DNA of 64,000 nt from Brevundimonas sp. UBA7664 (GTDB lineage: Bacteria > Pseudomonadota > Alphaproteobacteria > Caulobacterales > Caulobacteraceae): the NCBI RefSeq assembly GCF_002483305.1, contig NZ_DLHQ01000059.1:729-64728 (forward strand), in the 5' to 3' direction. A program made the position numbers and the translations under genes. The notes beneath the pieces are model-generated. The model was not told the origin of the DNA. It worked only from the letters and a program-made list of their open reading frames with translations, and made no database searches. Below are positions 34,833-43,917 of the stretch, piece after piece. The first letter of the stretch is position 1. Every line of letters starts with the position of its first letter.

Positions 34833-35615
34833 TCAGGACGCGAACTGCTCGGCCAGAACCCGCTCCTCGAACGATCGGCCGGCGTCGAACAGCATGGTCA
34901 GGGCGATGTCGCGGCGTTCGCGAACCTCGACACGGACGACGCGTCGAATCTCAAGACTGTCGGCCGTGGCGCTGACCGGCCGTTTGTCAGGCTCCAGCAC
35001 CTCGAAACAAACCCGAGACCGATGGGGCAACAGCGCCCCGCGCCAGCGCCGCGGCCGGAAGGCGCTGATCGGCGTCAGCGCCAGCACGCGGGAGTCGAGC
35101 GGAATGATGGGGCCATGCGCTGATAGATTGTAGGCCGTAGAACCGGCTGCCGTGGCCAGCATGCAGCCGTCGCACGACAGCTCTTCCAGTCGGACTCGGC
35201 CATCGACGGTGATCCGCAACTTGGCGCTCTGGCGGGTCTGGCGCAGCAGGGAGACCTCATTGATCGCCAGCCCGCTGTGGACCTCGCCACTCTCGGTCCA
35301 GGCGTCCATCTGGAGCGGATGGATCACGGCGCGCCCGGCTTCGGCCAGCCGCTCCAGCAGCCCGTCCTCCTCGAAGTCGTTCATCAGGAAGCCGATGGAG
35401 CCGCGGTTCATGCCGAACACCGGGGTGCGACGTTTCAGGACGGCGTGAAGCGTCTCAAGCATGAAGCCGTCGCCGCCGAGCGCCACGATGACCTCCGCCT
35501 CGCCCGGATCGACGGAGCCATAGCGCGCCGCCAGGCGGTCACGCGCACTTTGAGCCTCGGGCCGGTCCGAGGCGGCGAAGGCGATACGGATGGGGGCGGG
35601 CGCGGGTTCGGTCAC
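34833..35615 (-). CDS. nadK: NAD kinase
   Basis: A 260-residue NAD kinase that makes NADP from NAD and ATP. Key motifs are EVIVALGGDGFMLETLHAV (GGDG), GMNRGSIGFLMND (NRGxxGFL), the NEVSLLR region and CDGCMLATAAGSTAYNLSAHGPIIPL. GTG 35615 is chosen because it gives the normal N terminus (TEPAPAPIRIAFAASDRPEAQ); the open frame further upstream runs into the neighbouring DUF2336 gene. It is essential in most bacteria. Confidence 0.95.
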   Translation of the reverse strand: MTEPAPAPIRIAFAASDRPEAQSARDRLAARYGSVDPGEAEVIVALGGDGFMLETLHAVLKRRTPVFGMNRGSIGFLMNDFEEDGLLERLAEAGRAVIHPLQMDAWTESGEVHSGLAINEVSLLRQTRQSAKLRITVDGRVRLEELSCDGCMLATAAGSTAYNLSAHGPIIPLDSRVLALTPISAFRPRRWRGALLPHRSRVCFEVLEPDKRPVSATADSLEIRRVVRVEVRERRDIALTMLFDAGRSFEERVLAEQFAS

Positions 35616-35646
35616 GCAGGCACGCAAGCCGAGCCGGAGGGGGAAG

Positions 35647-36780
35647 TCAAACGGCGGCTTGCAGTTCGCTCTGTTCGCTGCCGACCAGGACCCGGAAGGC
35701 GCGTCCGGCGGAGCCCTGCGAAAGCGCGCCCCGCAGCCAGACCGCCTCGCCCCGGTCGCCGGGCAGGGAGTCATTCAGCTTGCGCAACTCGACCAGCAGC
35801 GTCGGGAAGACCGCCCGGTCAATCCCGACCGCGGCGCAGGCATAGTAGAGGGCTTCGGGCGTCGGCGCCGCAAGCGCCGCGCGGGCCTGACTGACCGTGA
35901 AACCGCCCAGCGCGGCCAGTCCGTGCGCGAACAGGCTGAGGCGTTTTTCCCGGATGGCCCGTATCAGAAGCCCGGGGCGGAGCTGGCCGGCGGACTGAAG
36001 CTTGTCGACCAGCCGCCGCTCCATCTCGTCGCGATCCGCGTCGTCAGGGGGCGCCTGCTCCGGCTTTGCGGGGCGCATAATGCCCTCCACGGCGTCGTAG
36101 ACCGCCGCCCCAAGGGCCTGTTCATCGACGGTGAAGCGGGCCGCGATGGACTGGCGCAAAGCGGTCCCGACCCACTGGTACAACTGCTCGGCCAAGGCCT
36201 CCGTCAGGAGTGGATGGCGTGTCAGAGGGCCTCGCAGGGCGGCGATGCGGCGGGAGTGCTCGACCAGCCGGCGCACGCCATCGGTGCTGATCTCCGCTGT
36301 GCGGTTGGTGGTCAGGGCCATGAGCACAGCGGGATCGGCCCGGTCGATCACGGCGTCGGCCACCCGCCCGCTGATATGCGGCCTCCGGGCGATGGCGATC
36401 TGGTGTTCCAGCGACGCCTCGATCAGGACCCGCAAAAGGTCCTCGTCCTGCAGAACGGGACTGGATGCCAGAATCGGGCGGGCGATCTCGATCTCGTCGA
36501 GGGCCAGAACATTGACCAGCGCAGCGGGGGCCCAGTCGGCCTGAGCCAGCTTCTCGGAAAGCACCTTGCGCACTTCGCGCTCGGCCTGGCGGGCGAGCGT
36601 CAGGAATATTTCGCCGAGCACGGGCGACAGCTCGCCCGTCGGCGGACAGGCGTCGCAGAGGGCGACCACGCCCAGCAGGAGTCGATGGCGCGCGTCCGGG
36701 CTTGGATTGTGGGCGAGGGCCAGCAGATCGCTGGGCGTCGGCGCGGCGCGCTGGGCAGGCTGGAGTTGGACGAGGACCAC
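35647..36780 (-). CDS. DUF2336 domain protein, second paralogue
   Basis: A 377-residue paralogue of the gene at 33090-34232. Shared features are the EVRKVLSEKLAQADWAPAALVNVLALDEIEIARPILASSPVLQDEDLLRVLIEASLEHQIAIARRPHISGRVADAVI-like repeat order (HEAT-like helices). A later segment has RPGLLIRAIREKRLSLFAHGLAALGG, comparable to LLLRALARGQMALFEHGVAELAG in the first copy. A CtrA-like box lies 56-70 bases upstream of its start. It is followed by nadK and the Hpt gene on the same strand. Confidence 0.83.
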   Translation of the reverse strand: MVLVQLQPAQRAAPTPSDLLALAHNPSPDARHRLLLGVVALCDACPPTGELSPVLGEIFLTLARQAEREVRKVLSEKLAQADWAPAALVNVLALDEIEIARPILASSPVLQDEDLLRVLIEASLEHQIAIARRPHISGRVADAVIDRADPAVLMALTTNRTAEISTDGVRRLVEHSRRIAALRGPLTRHPLLTEALAEQLYQWVGTALRQSIAARFTVDEQALGAAVYDAVEGIMRPAKPEQAPPDDADRDEMERRLVDKLQSAGQLRPGLLIRAIREKRLSLFAHGLAALGGFTVSQARAALAAPTPEALYYACAAVGIDRAVFPTLLVELRKLNDSLPGDRGEAVWLRGALSQGSAGRAFRVLVGSEQSELQAAV

Positions 36781-36835
36781 GGGCGTCTCCGGCGCGCCGA
36801 CGATCAGTCAGCCAGCCGAGCCTAAATCAGGCGCA

Positions 36836-36850
36836 CTAAGACGCGGTTAA
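36836..36850 (-). promoter_or_regulatory. CtrA-like box upstream of the second DUF2336 gene
   Basis: On the minus strand the sequence reads TTAA-CCGCGTC-TTAG, one base off the TTAA-N7-TTAA consensus. It lies 56 bases upstream of the start codon at 36780, a typical distance for a CtrA site overlapping a promoter -35 region. Called by eye. Confidence 0.5.
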
Positions 36851-36922
36851 CGGAAGCTGAATCTTGACGGCGGCTCCGCACAGCGCGACCGTACGCGGCC
36901 AAGTAGAAAAAGGATCGCGACC

Positions 36923-37687
36923 ATGGCCGATGGCGCCGCTGTTTCCCTGAAGTCGAGGGTGTCCGAGGCGGAGTGGGCCGTCCGGGTTGAACTGGCCGCC
37001 TTGTACCGTCTGGTGGCCCTGCACGGGTGGGACGACATGATCTTCACCCACATCTCGGCCCGCGTGCCGGGACCGGAGCACCATTTCCTGATCAACCCCT
37101 ATGGCTGGTATTTCGAGGAGATGACCGCCTCCTGCCTGGTCAAGGTCGATCTGGATGGAAACATCGTCCAGGACACGACCAGCTTCATCAATCCGGCCGG
37201 CTTCACCATCCATTCGGCCATTCACGGCGCCCGGGAGGACGCCCATTTCGTCATCCACCTGCACACCGTGGCGGGCGTCGGCGTGGCGGCGCAGACGGAG
37301 GGGCTGCTGCCCATCGGCCAGAATGCGTGCCTGCTCCAGCATCAGGTCGCCTATCACGGCTACGAGGGCCTGGCGCTGAACCATGAGGAGCGTGAACGGC
37401 TGGTGGCCGATCTGGGCGACAAGCCGCTGATGCTGTTGCGCAACCACGGGACCCTGGCGGTGGGCCAGACCGCGGCCCAGGCCTGGATCGGCATGTTCTT
37501 CCTCGAGCGGGCCTGCGCCCAACAGGTGGCGGCGCTGTCGGGGGGACGCGAACATGTGCTGTTCGCCCCGGACGCCGCCCAGGCGGAGACCAAGGAGCAG
37601 GGCAGGGGCATCGGCTTCATTTCCGCCCTGGCATGGCCCGGCGCCCTGCGGATGCTGGACCGGAAATCACCCGGCTACGACGTGTGA
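36923..37687 (+). CDS. Class II aldolase/adducin-family protein
   Basis: A 254-residue protein of the FucA/AraD/adducin fold. The metal site is visible as ARVPGPEHHFLINPYGWYFEEMTA, IHLHTVAGVGVAAQ (the H-x-H pair) and LLRNHGTLAVG (third His). It may cleave a sugar phosphate to dihydroxyacetone-phosphate and an aldehyde, or be an epimerase; adducin-like members have unknown role. It starts ATG 36923 and its stop overlaps the next gene (GTGA). Confidence 0.88.
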   Translation: MADGAAVSLKSRVSEAEWAVRVELAALYRLVALHGWDDMIFTHISARVPGPEHHFLINPYGWYFEEMTASCLVKVDLDGNIVQDTTSFINPAGFTIHSAIHGAREDAHFVIHLHTVAGVGVAAQTEGLLPIGQNACLLQHQVAYHGYEGLALNHEERERLVADLGDKPLMLLRNHGTLAVGQTAAQAWIGMFFLERACAQQVAALSGGREHVLFAPDAAQAETKEQGRGIGFISALAWPGALRMLDRKSPGYDV

Positions 37688-38469
37688 AACCCGCCGGCGG
37701 TCTTCTGGCCGCTATGGCCGCAATGGCCGTGCTCGTCGGCGCGGGACCGGCCGCGGCGGACGCATGGACGCGGTCGAAGGGCGAGGCGCTCGTCATCATC
37801 AAGTATGAGGACATGCGGGCCGACCGGGGCTTCGACATGACCGGGTCGCTCGCCGACCTTCCCGCCGGGCGCCGGGACACGTCCCTCGGGGTGTTCGCCG
37901 AATACGGCGTGACCGACCGCCTGACCCTGCGCTTCAAGGGCGACTGGCAGACCGGCGAGGACGCCTTCTTCGACTATGAAGGCCGCGGGCCGCTCGAGGT
38001 CGGGGTGAACTGGCAGGTCTGGCGCGACGACCGCGCCGCGCTCAGCCTCTACGCCGGCTATGCCGACGGTGGAGAGGGGCGCAACGCCGGCTATGCGGCG
38101 CCCGGCGTCGGCGACAGCGACTGGGAGGTACGGGCCTCGGTGGGGCGGTCGTTCGGCGGCGCCACACAGTGGGGACACACCGGGTCTTTCGTCGAGCTCC
38201 AGGCGGCGCGGCGGATACGACAGGGACTGCCGGACGAAACCCGGGTCGACGCGACGGCGGGGGCCCACCTCGGGGACGACTGGATGGTGCTGGCCCAGGC
38301 CTTTGGCGGCGAGGCCGACGACGGCGGTCCCCGCTGGCTGTCAGTAGAGGCCTCGGTGGTCCGGGACTTCGGCGACTGGAGCTTGCAGGCCGGTTGGCGA
38401 CAGGCCGTGGCGGGGCGCGAGACCCCGGAATCCGGCGGACCGGTGATCGCCGTGTGGCGACGGTTCTGA
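37684..38469 (+). CDS. Exported beta-rich protein, unknown function
   Basis: A 261-residue protein with a signal peptide (hydrophobic stretch GGLLAAMAAMAVLVGAG and cleavage after PAAADA). The mature part has alternating hydrophobic strands and many aromatic residues (LTLRFKGDWQTGEDAFFDYEG, LSLYAGYADGG, WSLQAGWRQAV) and ends with a terminal Phe (VIAVWRRF). This suggests an outer membrane beta-barrel. No family is recognised. GTG 37684 overlaps the aldolase stop by four bases, so they are cotranscribed. Confidence 0.75.
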   Translation: MKPAGGLLAAMAAMAVLVGAGPAAADAWTRSKGEALVIIKYEDMRADRGFDMTGSLADLPAGRRDTSLGVFAEYGVTDRLTLRFKGDWQTGEDAFFDYEGRGPLEVGVNWQVWRDDRAALSLYAGYADGGEGRNAGYAAPGVGDSDWEVRASVGRSFGGATQWGHTGSFVELQAARRIRQGLPDETRVDATAGAHLGDDWMVLAQAFGGEADDGGPRWLSVEASVVRDFGDWSLQAGWRQAVAGRETPESGGPVIAVWRRF

Positions 38470-38592
38470 CTGCGGCGCTTGGACGCGCCATGTGGCGACG
38501 GAAACGGGAACAGCAGCCGTTACAAGAAGCTTACTTGCGTCGACGGCGTCAGCCGCTAAGTCGGCTCGTCCCAATGCCTGAGAGCCTCCCGA

Positions 38593-39717
38593 GTGATCAA
38601 ACGCCATTTCTTCCTCGTCGCCGCCGCCGTCCTGCTCGCCCTGATGGTCCTCGCGGTCGTCCTTCGGATGGCGTTCGGGGGTGATGAGAAGGGCGGCGGC
38701 CCGGGCGGAACCGGCGGGCCCGGCGGGGGACGGGGCCAGGCGGTGTCGCAGGCGGTCGCCACCGAGCGACAGTTCACCGACCAGATCCGGGTGCTGGGCG
38801 TCGCCCGGGGCCGCCGATCGGTCAACATCACCTCATCGACCAGCGAACTGATCACCCGCGTCCTGTTCACCGACGGCCAGCGGGTCGCGGCCGGGGCGCC
38901 CCTGGTGGAGCTTCAGGCGCGCGAAGAGGACGCCGGCATTATCGAGGCCCGCGCCCAGGTCGCCCAGGCCCAGCGCCAGTACGATCGATACAAGACGCTC
39001 GCCGACCGCGGGATCGCCCCACGGGTGACGGCGGAGGATGCGGAAACCGCGCTTGAGAGCGCCCGGGCCTCGCTGTCGGCGGCCCAGGCCCGGCGTGGCG
39101 ACCGGCTGATCCGCGCGCCCTTCTCCGGGGTGCTGGGGCTCAGTTCCGTCACGGCCGGAACGCTGGTCAATCCGGGCGGCGTCATCACCACCCTGGACGA
39201 CATCGATGTGATCCGGGTCGATTTCCCGGTGCCCGAACGCTATCTCGGCGTTCTGCGTACCGGCGCGCCGATCTCGGCCAACGTCGATGCCTATGGCGAG
39301 CAGACCTTCTCGGGTCGCATCGCCCTGATCGACACGCGGGTGAACGAACAGACCCGGTCGGTGACGGCGCGGGCCGAAATCCCCAATCCCGGGGCCCGCA
39401 TCCGGCCCGGCATGGCGGTCCGCGTGGCCGTCGAACAGGGCGTGCGCACCGCGCCGGCCGTGCCCGAGGGCGCGGTCCAGTATGAGGGCGAGGGCGCTTT
39501 CGTCTATCGCATCGCCCGCGGCGAGCGGGGCCTGACCGCCCAGCGGGTCGAGGTCGAGACCGGCGCCGTCGAGGGCGGCTTCGTCGAAATCCTGTCCGGC
39601 CTCGCCGCCGGCGACCGGGTCGTCGGCTCCGGCCTCAATCGCATCCAGCCGGGCGCGCCCGTCACAGTCGCGGGGCGCGGCGGGGCGGGCGCCCCCGCCA
39701 AGGGCGCCGCCCGATGA
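38593..39717 (+). CDS. RND efflux periplasmic adaptor (membrane fusion protein)
   Basis: A 374-residue adaptor. One N-terminal membrane helix (FFLVAAAVLLALMVLAVVL) and a Gly/Pro-rich linker (GGGPGGTGGPGGGRGQ) lead to the barrel-sandwich, alpha-hairpin and beta-barrel domains (QRVAAGAPLVELQ, QAQRQYDRYKTLADRGIAPRVTAEDAETALESA, RLIRAPFSGVLGLSSVTAGTLVNPG). It bridges the inner membrane pump of the next gene to an outer membrane channel that is not encoded here. GTG 38593 is the start. Its stop overlaps the pump gene by four bases. Confidence 0.93.
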   Translation: MIKRHFFLVAAAVLLALMVLAVVLRMAFGGDEKGGGPGGTGGPGGGRGQAVSQAVATERQFTDQIRVLGVARGRRSVNITSSTSELITRVLFTDGQRVAAGAPLVELQAREEDAGIIEARAQVAQAQRQYDRYKTLADRGIAPRVTAEDAETALESARASLSAAQARRGDRLIRAPFSGVLGLSSVTAGTLVNPGGVITTLDDIDVIRVDFPVPERYLGVLRTGAPISANVDAYGEQTFSGRIALIDTRVNEQTRSVTARAEIPNPGARIRPGMAVRVAVEQGVRTAPAVPEGAVQYEGEGAFVYRIARGERGLTAQRVEVETGAVEGGFVEILSGLAAGDRVVGSGLNRIQPGAPVTVAGRGGAGAPAKGAAR

Positions 39718-42700
39718 TGCTGTCCGATCTCGCCGTCCGCCGCCCCGTCTTTGCGGCGGTGGCGGCCATCGTGCTGTGCGTGGTGGGGGCCGCGGCCTTC
39801 TTCTTCCTGCCGGTGCGGGAACTGCCCGATGTCGATCCGCCGATCGTCTCGGTCAGCACCAGCTACGCCGGGGCCTCGGCCGAGGTCATCGAGAGCCGGA
39901 TCACCGAGCCGATTGAGCAACAGATCGCAGGCATCCAGGGCGTCGAGCGGATCAACTCCACCAGCCGGGATGGACGCTCCAACGTCTCCATCGAGTTCTC
40001 GCTCGACCGCAATATCGACGACGCCGCCAACGACGTGCGCGACCGGGTGTCGCGTGTCGTGGGCCGGCTGCCGGACCAGGCCAATCCGCCCGAGGTGTCC
40101 AAGGCCGACACGGACAGCCAGCCGATCATGGTGCTGTTCCTGCGCTCGCCGACGCTGAACCGGCTGGAGCTGACGGACTATGCCGACCGCTATCTGATCG
40201 ACCGTCTGGCCACCGTGCCGGGCGTGGCGCAGGTGCAGATCTACGGCGAGCAGCGCTATTCGATGCGCATCTGGCTGGACCCGGCGGCCCTGGCGGCGCG
40301 CGGACTCACCGTCACCGACGTCGAGTCGGCCCTGACCAGTCAGAACGTCGAACTGCCGGCCGGCCAGCTCGAGACCGGCGAGAAGAATTACACCGTCCGG
40401 GTGGCGCGCAACTACGCCTACGCCGAGGATTTCCGCCAGCTGCCGATCGGCACGCGGGGATCCGGTCCGGCGGCGGCGGCGGCGGCGGCGGCGGGCGCGG
40501 CGGCGACCGGAGGCCTGCCCAGCGGCGCGACCGGCGCGATCCAGGCGCAGGGCGCCTACGTCACCCGCCTCGGCGATATCGCCCGCGTCGTCGAGGCGCC
40601 CGAGGAAGATCGCCGCCTGTTCCGTGGCAACGGCCTCGACCAGATCGGCCTCGCCGTCACCCGCCAGGCCCAGTCGAACGACTTGGCCATCTCCGACGGT
40701 GTTAACGACCTGCTGGACGAGATCCGCTCGAGCCTGCCCGAGGGTGCCGAACTGGTCGTCGGGTCCGACAATTCGGTCTTCACCTCCCACGCCATCGACG
40801 AGGTCTGGATCACCATCGGCATCTCGCTGGTGCTGGTCGCCCTGGTCAATTTCATTTTCCTGGGCAGTCTGCGGGCCGCCTTCATCCCGACGATCGTGGC
40901 GCCGATCTGCCTGCTGGCCACCTTCATCGTCCTGGCCCCGCTGGGCTTCTCGCTCAACCTGCTGACGCTGCTGGCCTTGGTGCTCGCCATCGGCCTGGTG
41001 GTCGACGACGCCATCGTGGTGACCGAGAACATCCAGCGCCGCATCGATCACGGCGAGCCACCGCTGGTGGCGGCCGAACGCGGCGCCCGTCAGGTGTTCT
41101 TCGCCGTGGTCGCCACCACCGTGGTGCTGCTGGCGGTGTTCGCCCCGCTGCTGTTCCTGCCCGGCTACGTCGGACGGCTGTTCGTGGAGCTGGCGGCGGC
41201 GATCGCGGCCGCGGTGGCCTTCTCAGCCTTCCTGGCGCTCACCCTCTCGCCGATGCTGGCCTCGCGCATCCTGCGCCCCGCCGCCGGCGGCGGCTGGGTC
41301 GCCCGCAAGGTCGACCGCGCCATGGAGGCGCTCAAGAACTCCTACGCCAATTCACTCAAGGCCCTGCTGGGCCGGCGCGTCGCGGTCGCCGGGGTCAGCG
41401 GCCTGATCCTGCTCGTCGCCGGGGGCGCGGCGTTCATGTTCGTGACCCTGCCCGACGAACTGGTGCCGCCGGAGGATCGGGGGCGGGTGTCCGTCCGGGT
41501 CCAGGGGCCCGAGGGCGCCGGCTTCGACACGACCCGCCGGATCATGCTGGGGCTCGAGCCGATCCTGGCCGAATACAAGGCCAGCGGCGAGGTCGACAGC
41601 TACCTCGTCTCTGCGCCCGGCTTTGGCGGCGGCAGCTTCAACTCGGGCAACGCCAGCCTCACCCTGGCTGACTGGTCCGAGCGCGACCGGTCCGCCGACG
41701 AGATTGCCCAGGAACTGAACGGCAAGCTGCGCGGCCAGACCGACGCCCAGGTCAACGCCTCGGTGCCCGGCGCCTTCCAGCGCGGCGGCGGCAACTCCAA
41801 CTCGGTCGAAATGGTCGTGACCGGCTCGGAGTATGAGGACATCTATCGCTGGCTGCAGCCGGTGCTGGCCCGGGCGCTCGAGAATCCGGGCTTCTCGCGC
41901 CCGCGGGTCAACTACGAGCCCAATTCGCCGCGCCTGCTGGTTGATGTTGATCCCGAAAAGGCGGCGGCCCTCGGGGTCTCGGCCCAGTCGATCGGCCGAA
42001 CCCTGGAGACCATGTTTGGTTCGCGCCGCGCGACCACCTATCTGCGCGGCGGCCAGGAATACGACGTCATCCTGCAGACCGAGCGCGACAACCGCCGCAC
42101 CGTCGGCGATCTCGAGGCCCTCTATGTGGCCACGGGCGGCGGCCAGCTGGTGCCGCTGTCGTCGGTGGTCACCACCCAGACGTCGGGCGACACGCCCGAC
42201 CGTCGCCGGCTGGACCGTCAGCGGGCCATAACCCTGAACGCCGATCTCAATCCCGGGACCACCATCGCCGACGCCACCGCCTTCCTGACCGAGGTGGCCG
42301 CCGAACAGCCGCAAGGCGTCGTGACGACCCAGTGGGGCGGCGCGGCCCGCGATCAGCAGGAAGCGGGCGGGGCCGTCGCCGCGGCCTTCGGTCTGGCCCT
42401 GCTGCTGGTCTTCCTGGTGCTGGCGGCCCAGTTCGAGAGCTGGATTACGCCGGCTGTGATCATGCTGACCGTGCCCCTGGCGGCGGCGGGTGGCCTGTTC
42501 GGCCTGCTGATGGCCGGGTCCAGCCTGAATATCTACAGCCAGATCGGTCTGATCATCCTGATCGGGGTGGCGGCCAAGAACGGTATTCTGATCGTCGAGT
42601 TCGCCAACCAGCTTCGTGACCAGGGCCGGTCGATCCACGACGCGATCATCGAGTCGTCGACGCTGCGTCTGCGGCCGATCATCATGACCTCGATCGCCAC

Positions 42701-42944
42701 CGCCTTCGGCGCCCTGCCGCTGGTGCTGTGGCAGGGGGCGGGGGCCGGCAGCCGCCAGACCATCGGCGTGGTGATCTTCTCCGGTGCGATGTTCGCGACG
42801 CTGCTGACCCTGTTCGTGGTGCCGGTGATCTATGGGGTGCTGGCGCGCTTCACCAAGTCGCCGGAGTACACCGCCCGCAAGATCGAGGAGTGGGAGGCGC
42901 AGGAAGCCACGGCCAACGACAAGGTCCCGGCCGCGGCGGAGTAG
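39714..42944 (+). CDS. RND-family multidrug efflux pump, inner membrane subunit
   Basis: A 1076-residue AcrB-like pump with the usual 12 membrane helices and two large periplasmic loops. Marks are LSDLAVRRPVFAAV at the N terminus, ALVLAIGLVVDDAIVVTENIQRRI with the proton-relay Asp pair in helix 4, and the C-terminal IGLIILIGVAAKNGILIVEFANQLRDQG. The substrates are not readable, but drugs, dyes or solvents are typical. A poly-Ala segment encoded by nine CGG repeats is inserted in the first periplasmic loop. It is coupled to the adaptor gene. Confidence 0.95.
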   Translation: MMLSDLAVRRPVFAAVAAIVLCVVGAAAFFFLPVRELPDVDPPIVSVSTSYAGASAEVIESRITEPIEQQIAGIQGVERINSTSRDGRSNVSIEFSLDRNIDDAANDVRDRVSRVVGRLPDQANPPEVSKADTDSQPIMVLFLRSPTLNRLELTDYADRYLIDRLATVPGVAQVQIYGEQRYSMRIWLDPAALAARGLTVTDVESALTSQNVELPAGQLETGEKNYTVRVARNYAYAEDFRQLPIGTRGSGPAAAAAAAAGAAATGGLPSGATGAIQAQGAYVTRLGDIARVVEAPEEDRRLFRGNGLDQIGLAVTRQAQSNDLAISDGVNDLLDEIRSSLPEGAELVVGSDNSVFTSHAIDEVWITIGISLVLVALVNFIFLGSLRAAFIPTIVAPICLLATFIVLAPLGFSLNLLTLLALVLAIGLVVDDAIVVTENIQRRIDHGEPPLVAAERGARQVFFAVVATTVVLLAVFAPLLFLPGYVGRLFVELAAAIAAAVAFSAFLALTLSPMLASRILRPAAGGGWVARKVDRAMEALKNSYANSLKALLGRRVAVAGVSGLILLVAGGAAFMFVTLPDELVPPEDRGRVSVRVQGPEGAGFDTTRRIMLGLEPILAEYKASGEVDSYLVSAPGFGGGSFNSGNASLTLADWSERDRSADEIAQELNGKLRGQTDAQVNASVPGAFQRGGGNSNSVEMVVTGSEYEDIYRWLQPVLARALENPGFSRPRVNYEPNSPRLLVDVDPEKAAALGVSAQSIGRTLETMFGSRRATTYLRGGQEYDVILQTERDNRRTVGDLEALYVATGGGQLVPLSSVVTTQTSGDTPDRRRLDRQRAITLNADLNPGTTIADATAFLTEVAAEQPQGVVTTQWGGAARDQQEAGGAVAAAFGLALLLVFLVLAAQFESWITPAVIMLTVPLAAAGGLFGLLMAGSSLNIYSQIGLIILIGVAAKNGILIVEFANQLRDQGRSIHDAIIESSTLRLRPIIMTSIATAFGALPLVLWQGAGAGSRQTIGVVIFSGAMFATLLTLFVVPVIYGVLARFTKSPEYTARKIEEWEAQEATANDKVPAAAE
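40468..40494 (+). repeat. (CGG)9 trinucleotide repeat inside the RND pump gene
   Basis: Nine consecutive CGG units lie in the pump coding sequence at codons near residue 255 and encode eight alanines after a proline. A further Ala/Gly/Thr stretch follows (AAAAAAGAAATGGLPS). The insertion lies in the first periplasmic loop, in a place where AcrB has a short turn. Triplet repeats stay in frame when they change length, so variation in protein length is possible. Confidence 0.85.
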
Positions 42945-42947
42945 GCG

Positions 42948-43457
42948 TCAGGGCGCCGGCGGCGTGTAGCCGGTCTCGACCTTGAGGAAGGCGATGACGT
43001 CGCGGCGGTCGGTCGGGTCGGGGATGCCGGCGAAGGACATCTTCGTGCCCTTCAGGAAGGTGCGCGGGTTCTCCAGCCAGTGGTCGAGCCGCTCGCCGTC
43101 CCAGGCGAAACCGGCGTCCTTCACCGCGGTGGAGTAATTGAAGCCGGCGACCGCGCCCGCCTGCCGTCCGAAGACGCCATGGAGGTTCGGCCCCGTCATG
43201 TTCGGTCCACCCTCGGTGATGGTGTGACAGGACCGGCAGCGGGCGAAGACGCGGCGGCCATTGTCCAGATCGGCCTGGTTCCACGGCGCGGGCAGGGCGG
43301 CCAGCAGGGCCGCCTTCTCCGCCGTGGTTGGCGCGGGCGCGGCCGCCGGCGGGGCGGACCTCCCTGACTCCGCGGCCGGCGCGCTGCTGGCATCGCTCCC
43401 CTGACCGCAACCGGCCAGGGCAAGGGCGACGAGGGCAGTGAGTGCAGGGCGGATCAT
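42948..43457 (-). CDS. Cytochrome c, predicted lipoprotein
   Basis: A 169-residue protein with a signal sequence ending in the lipobox LAGC. The mature part has one heme site: FARCRSCHTITEGG (CxxCH). The NMTGPNLHGVFGR segment and GTKMSFAGIPD (axial Met) complete a class I cytochrome c. It would shuttle electrons in the periplasm while tethered to a membrane. The ATG at 43457 is chosen as the start of the signal peptide, with the frame further upstream ignored. It is divergent from feoAB. Confidence 0.9.
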   Translation of the reverse strand: MIRPALTALVALALAGCGQGSDASSAPAAESGRSAPPAAAPAPTTAEKAALLAALPAPWNQADLDNGRRVFARCRSCHTITEGGPNMTGPNLHGVFGRQAGAVAGFNYSTAVKDAGFAWDGERLDHWLENPRTFLKGTKMSFAGIPDPTDRRDVIAFLKVETGYTPPAP

Positions 43458-43608
43458 GGGCCGGCTCCGGTTTGTCCTGACGAGTGATAGCTGAACCACG
43501 GCGCCGGGCAACCGGCTGCGGCGAGATGCCGGGCTGGACGAATGCCAGTCGCACCTGATAATCAGTGTCAACAGGCGCGGCAGGTTGCGCCGATGATTCA
43601 CGAGCGTC

Positions 43609-43917
43609 ATGTCCGACACCCGCAAACTCAGCCATGCCCGCCAGGGCGACCGGGGCGTCATCGTCCAGGTCGGCGATCACGGTCTCCATGACGAACACGC
43701 GATGGAGCTGGTGCGCAGGCTGCTGGAGCTCGGCTTCGTCGAGGGCGCGCGGGTCGAACTGCTCCACGAGGGCCTGTTTGGCCGCGACCCCATCGCCATG
43801 AAGGTCGATGACATGCGGGTCGCGCTGCGCCGGCATGAGGCCGCCAGCCTGACCGTGTGTTTCGAACCGGCCATGATCCCCGAGCCGGAATTCGCGACTC
43901 AAGAAGTCGCCGCCTGA
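43609..43917 (+). CDS. feoA: Ferrous iron transport protein A
   Basis: A 102-residue SH3-like protein of the FeoA family, a partner of FeoB. It has GDRGVIVQVGDHGLHDEHAMELVRRLLELGFVEGARVELLHEG, and FGRDPIAMKVDDMRVALRRHEA, which match the family's Gly-rich strand and LG-x-G-x-V/I core. The role is to help the FeoB channel. Its stop overlaps the feoB start by one base (TGATG). It lies divergently from the cytochrome c gene; I saw no convincing Fur box in the 151 bases between. Confidence 0.9.
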   Translation: MSDTRKLSHARQGDRGVIVQVGDHGLHDEHAMELVRRLLELGFVEGARVELLHEGLFGRDPIAMKVDDMRVALRRHEAASLTVCFEPAMIPEPEFATQEVAA

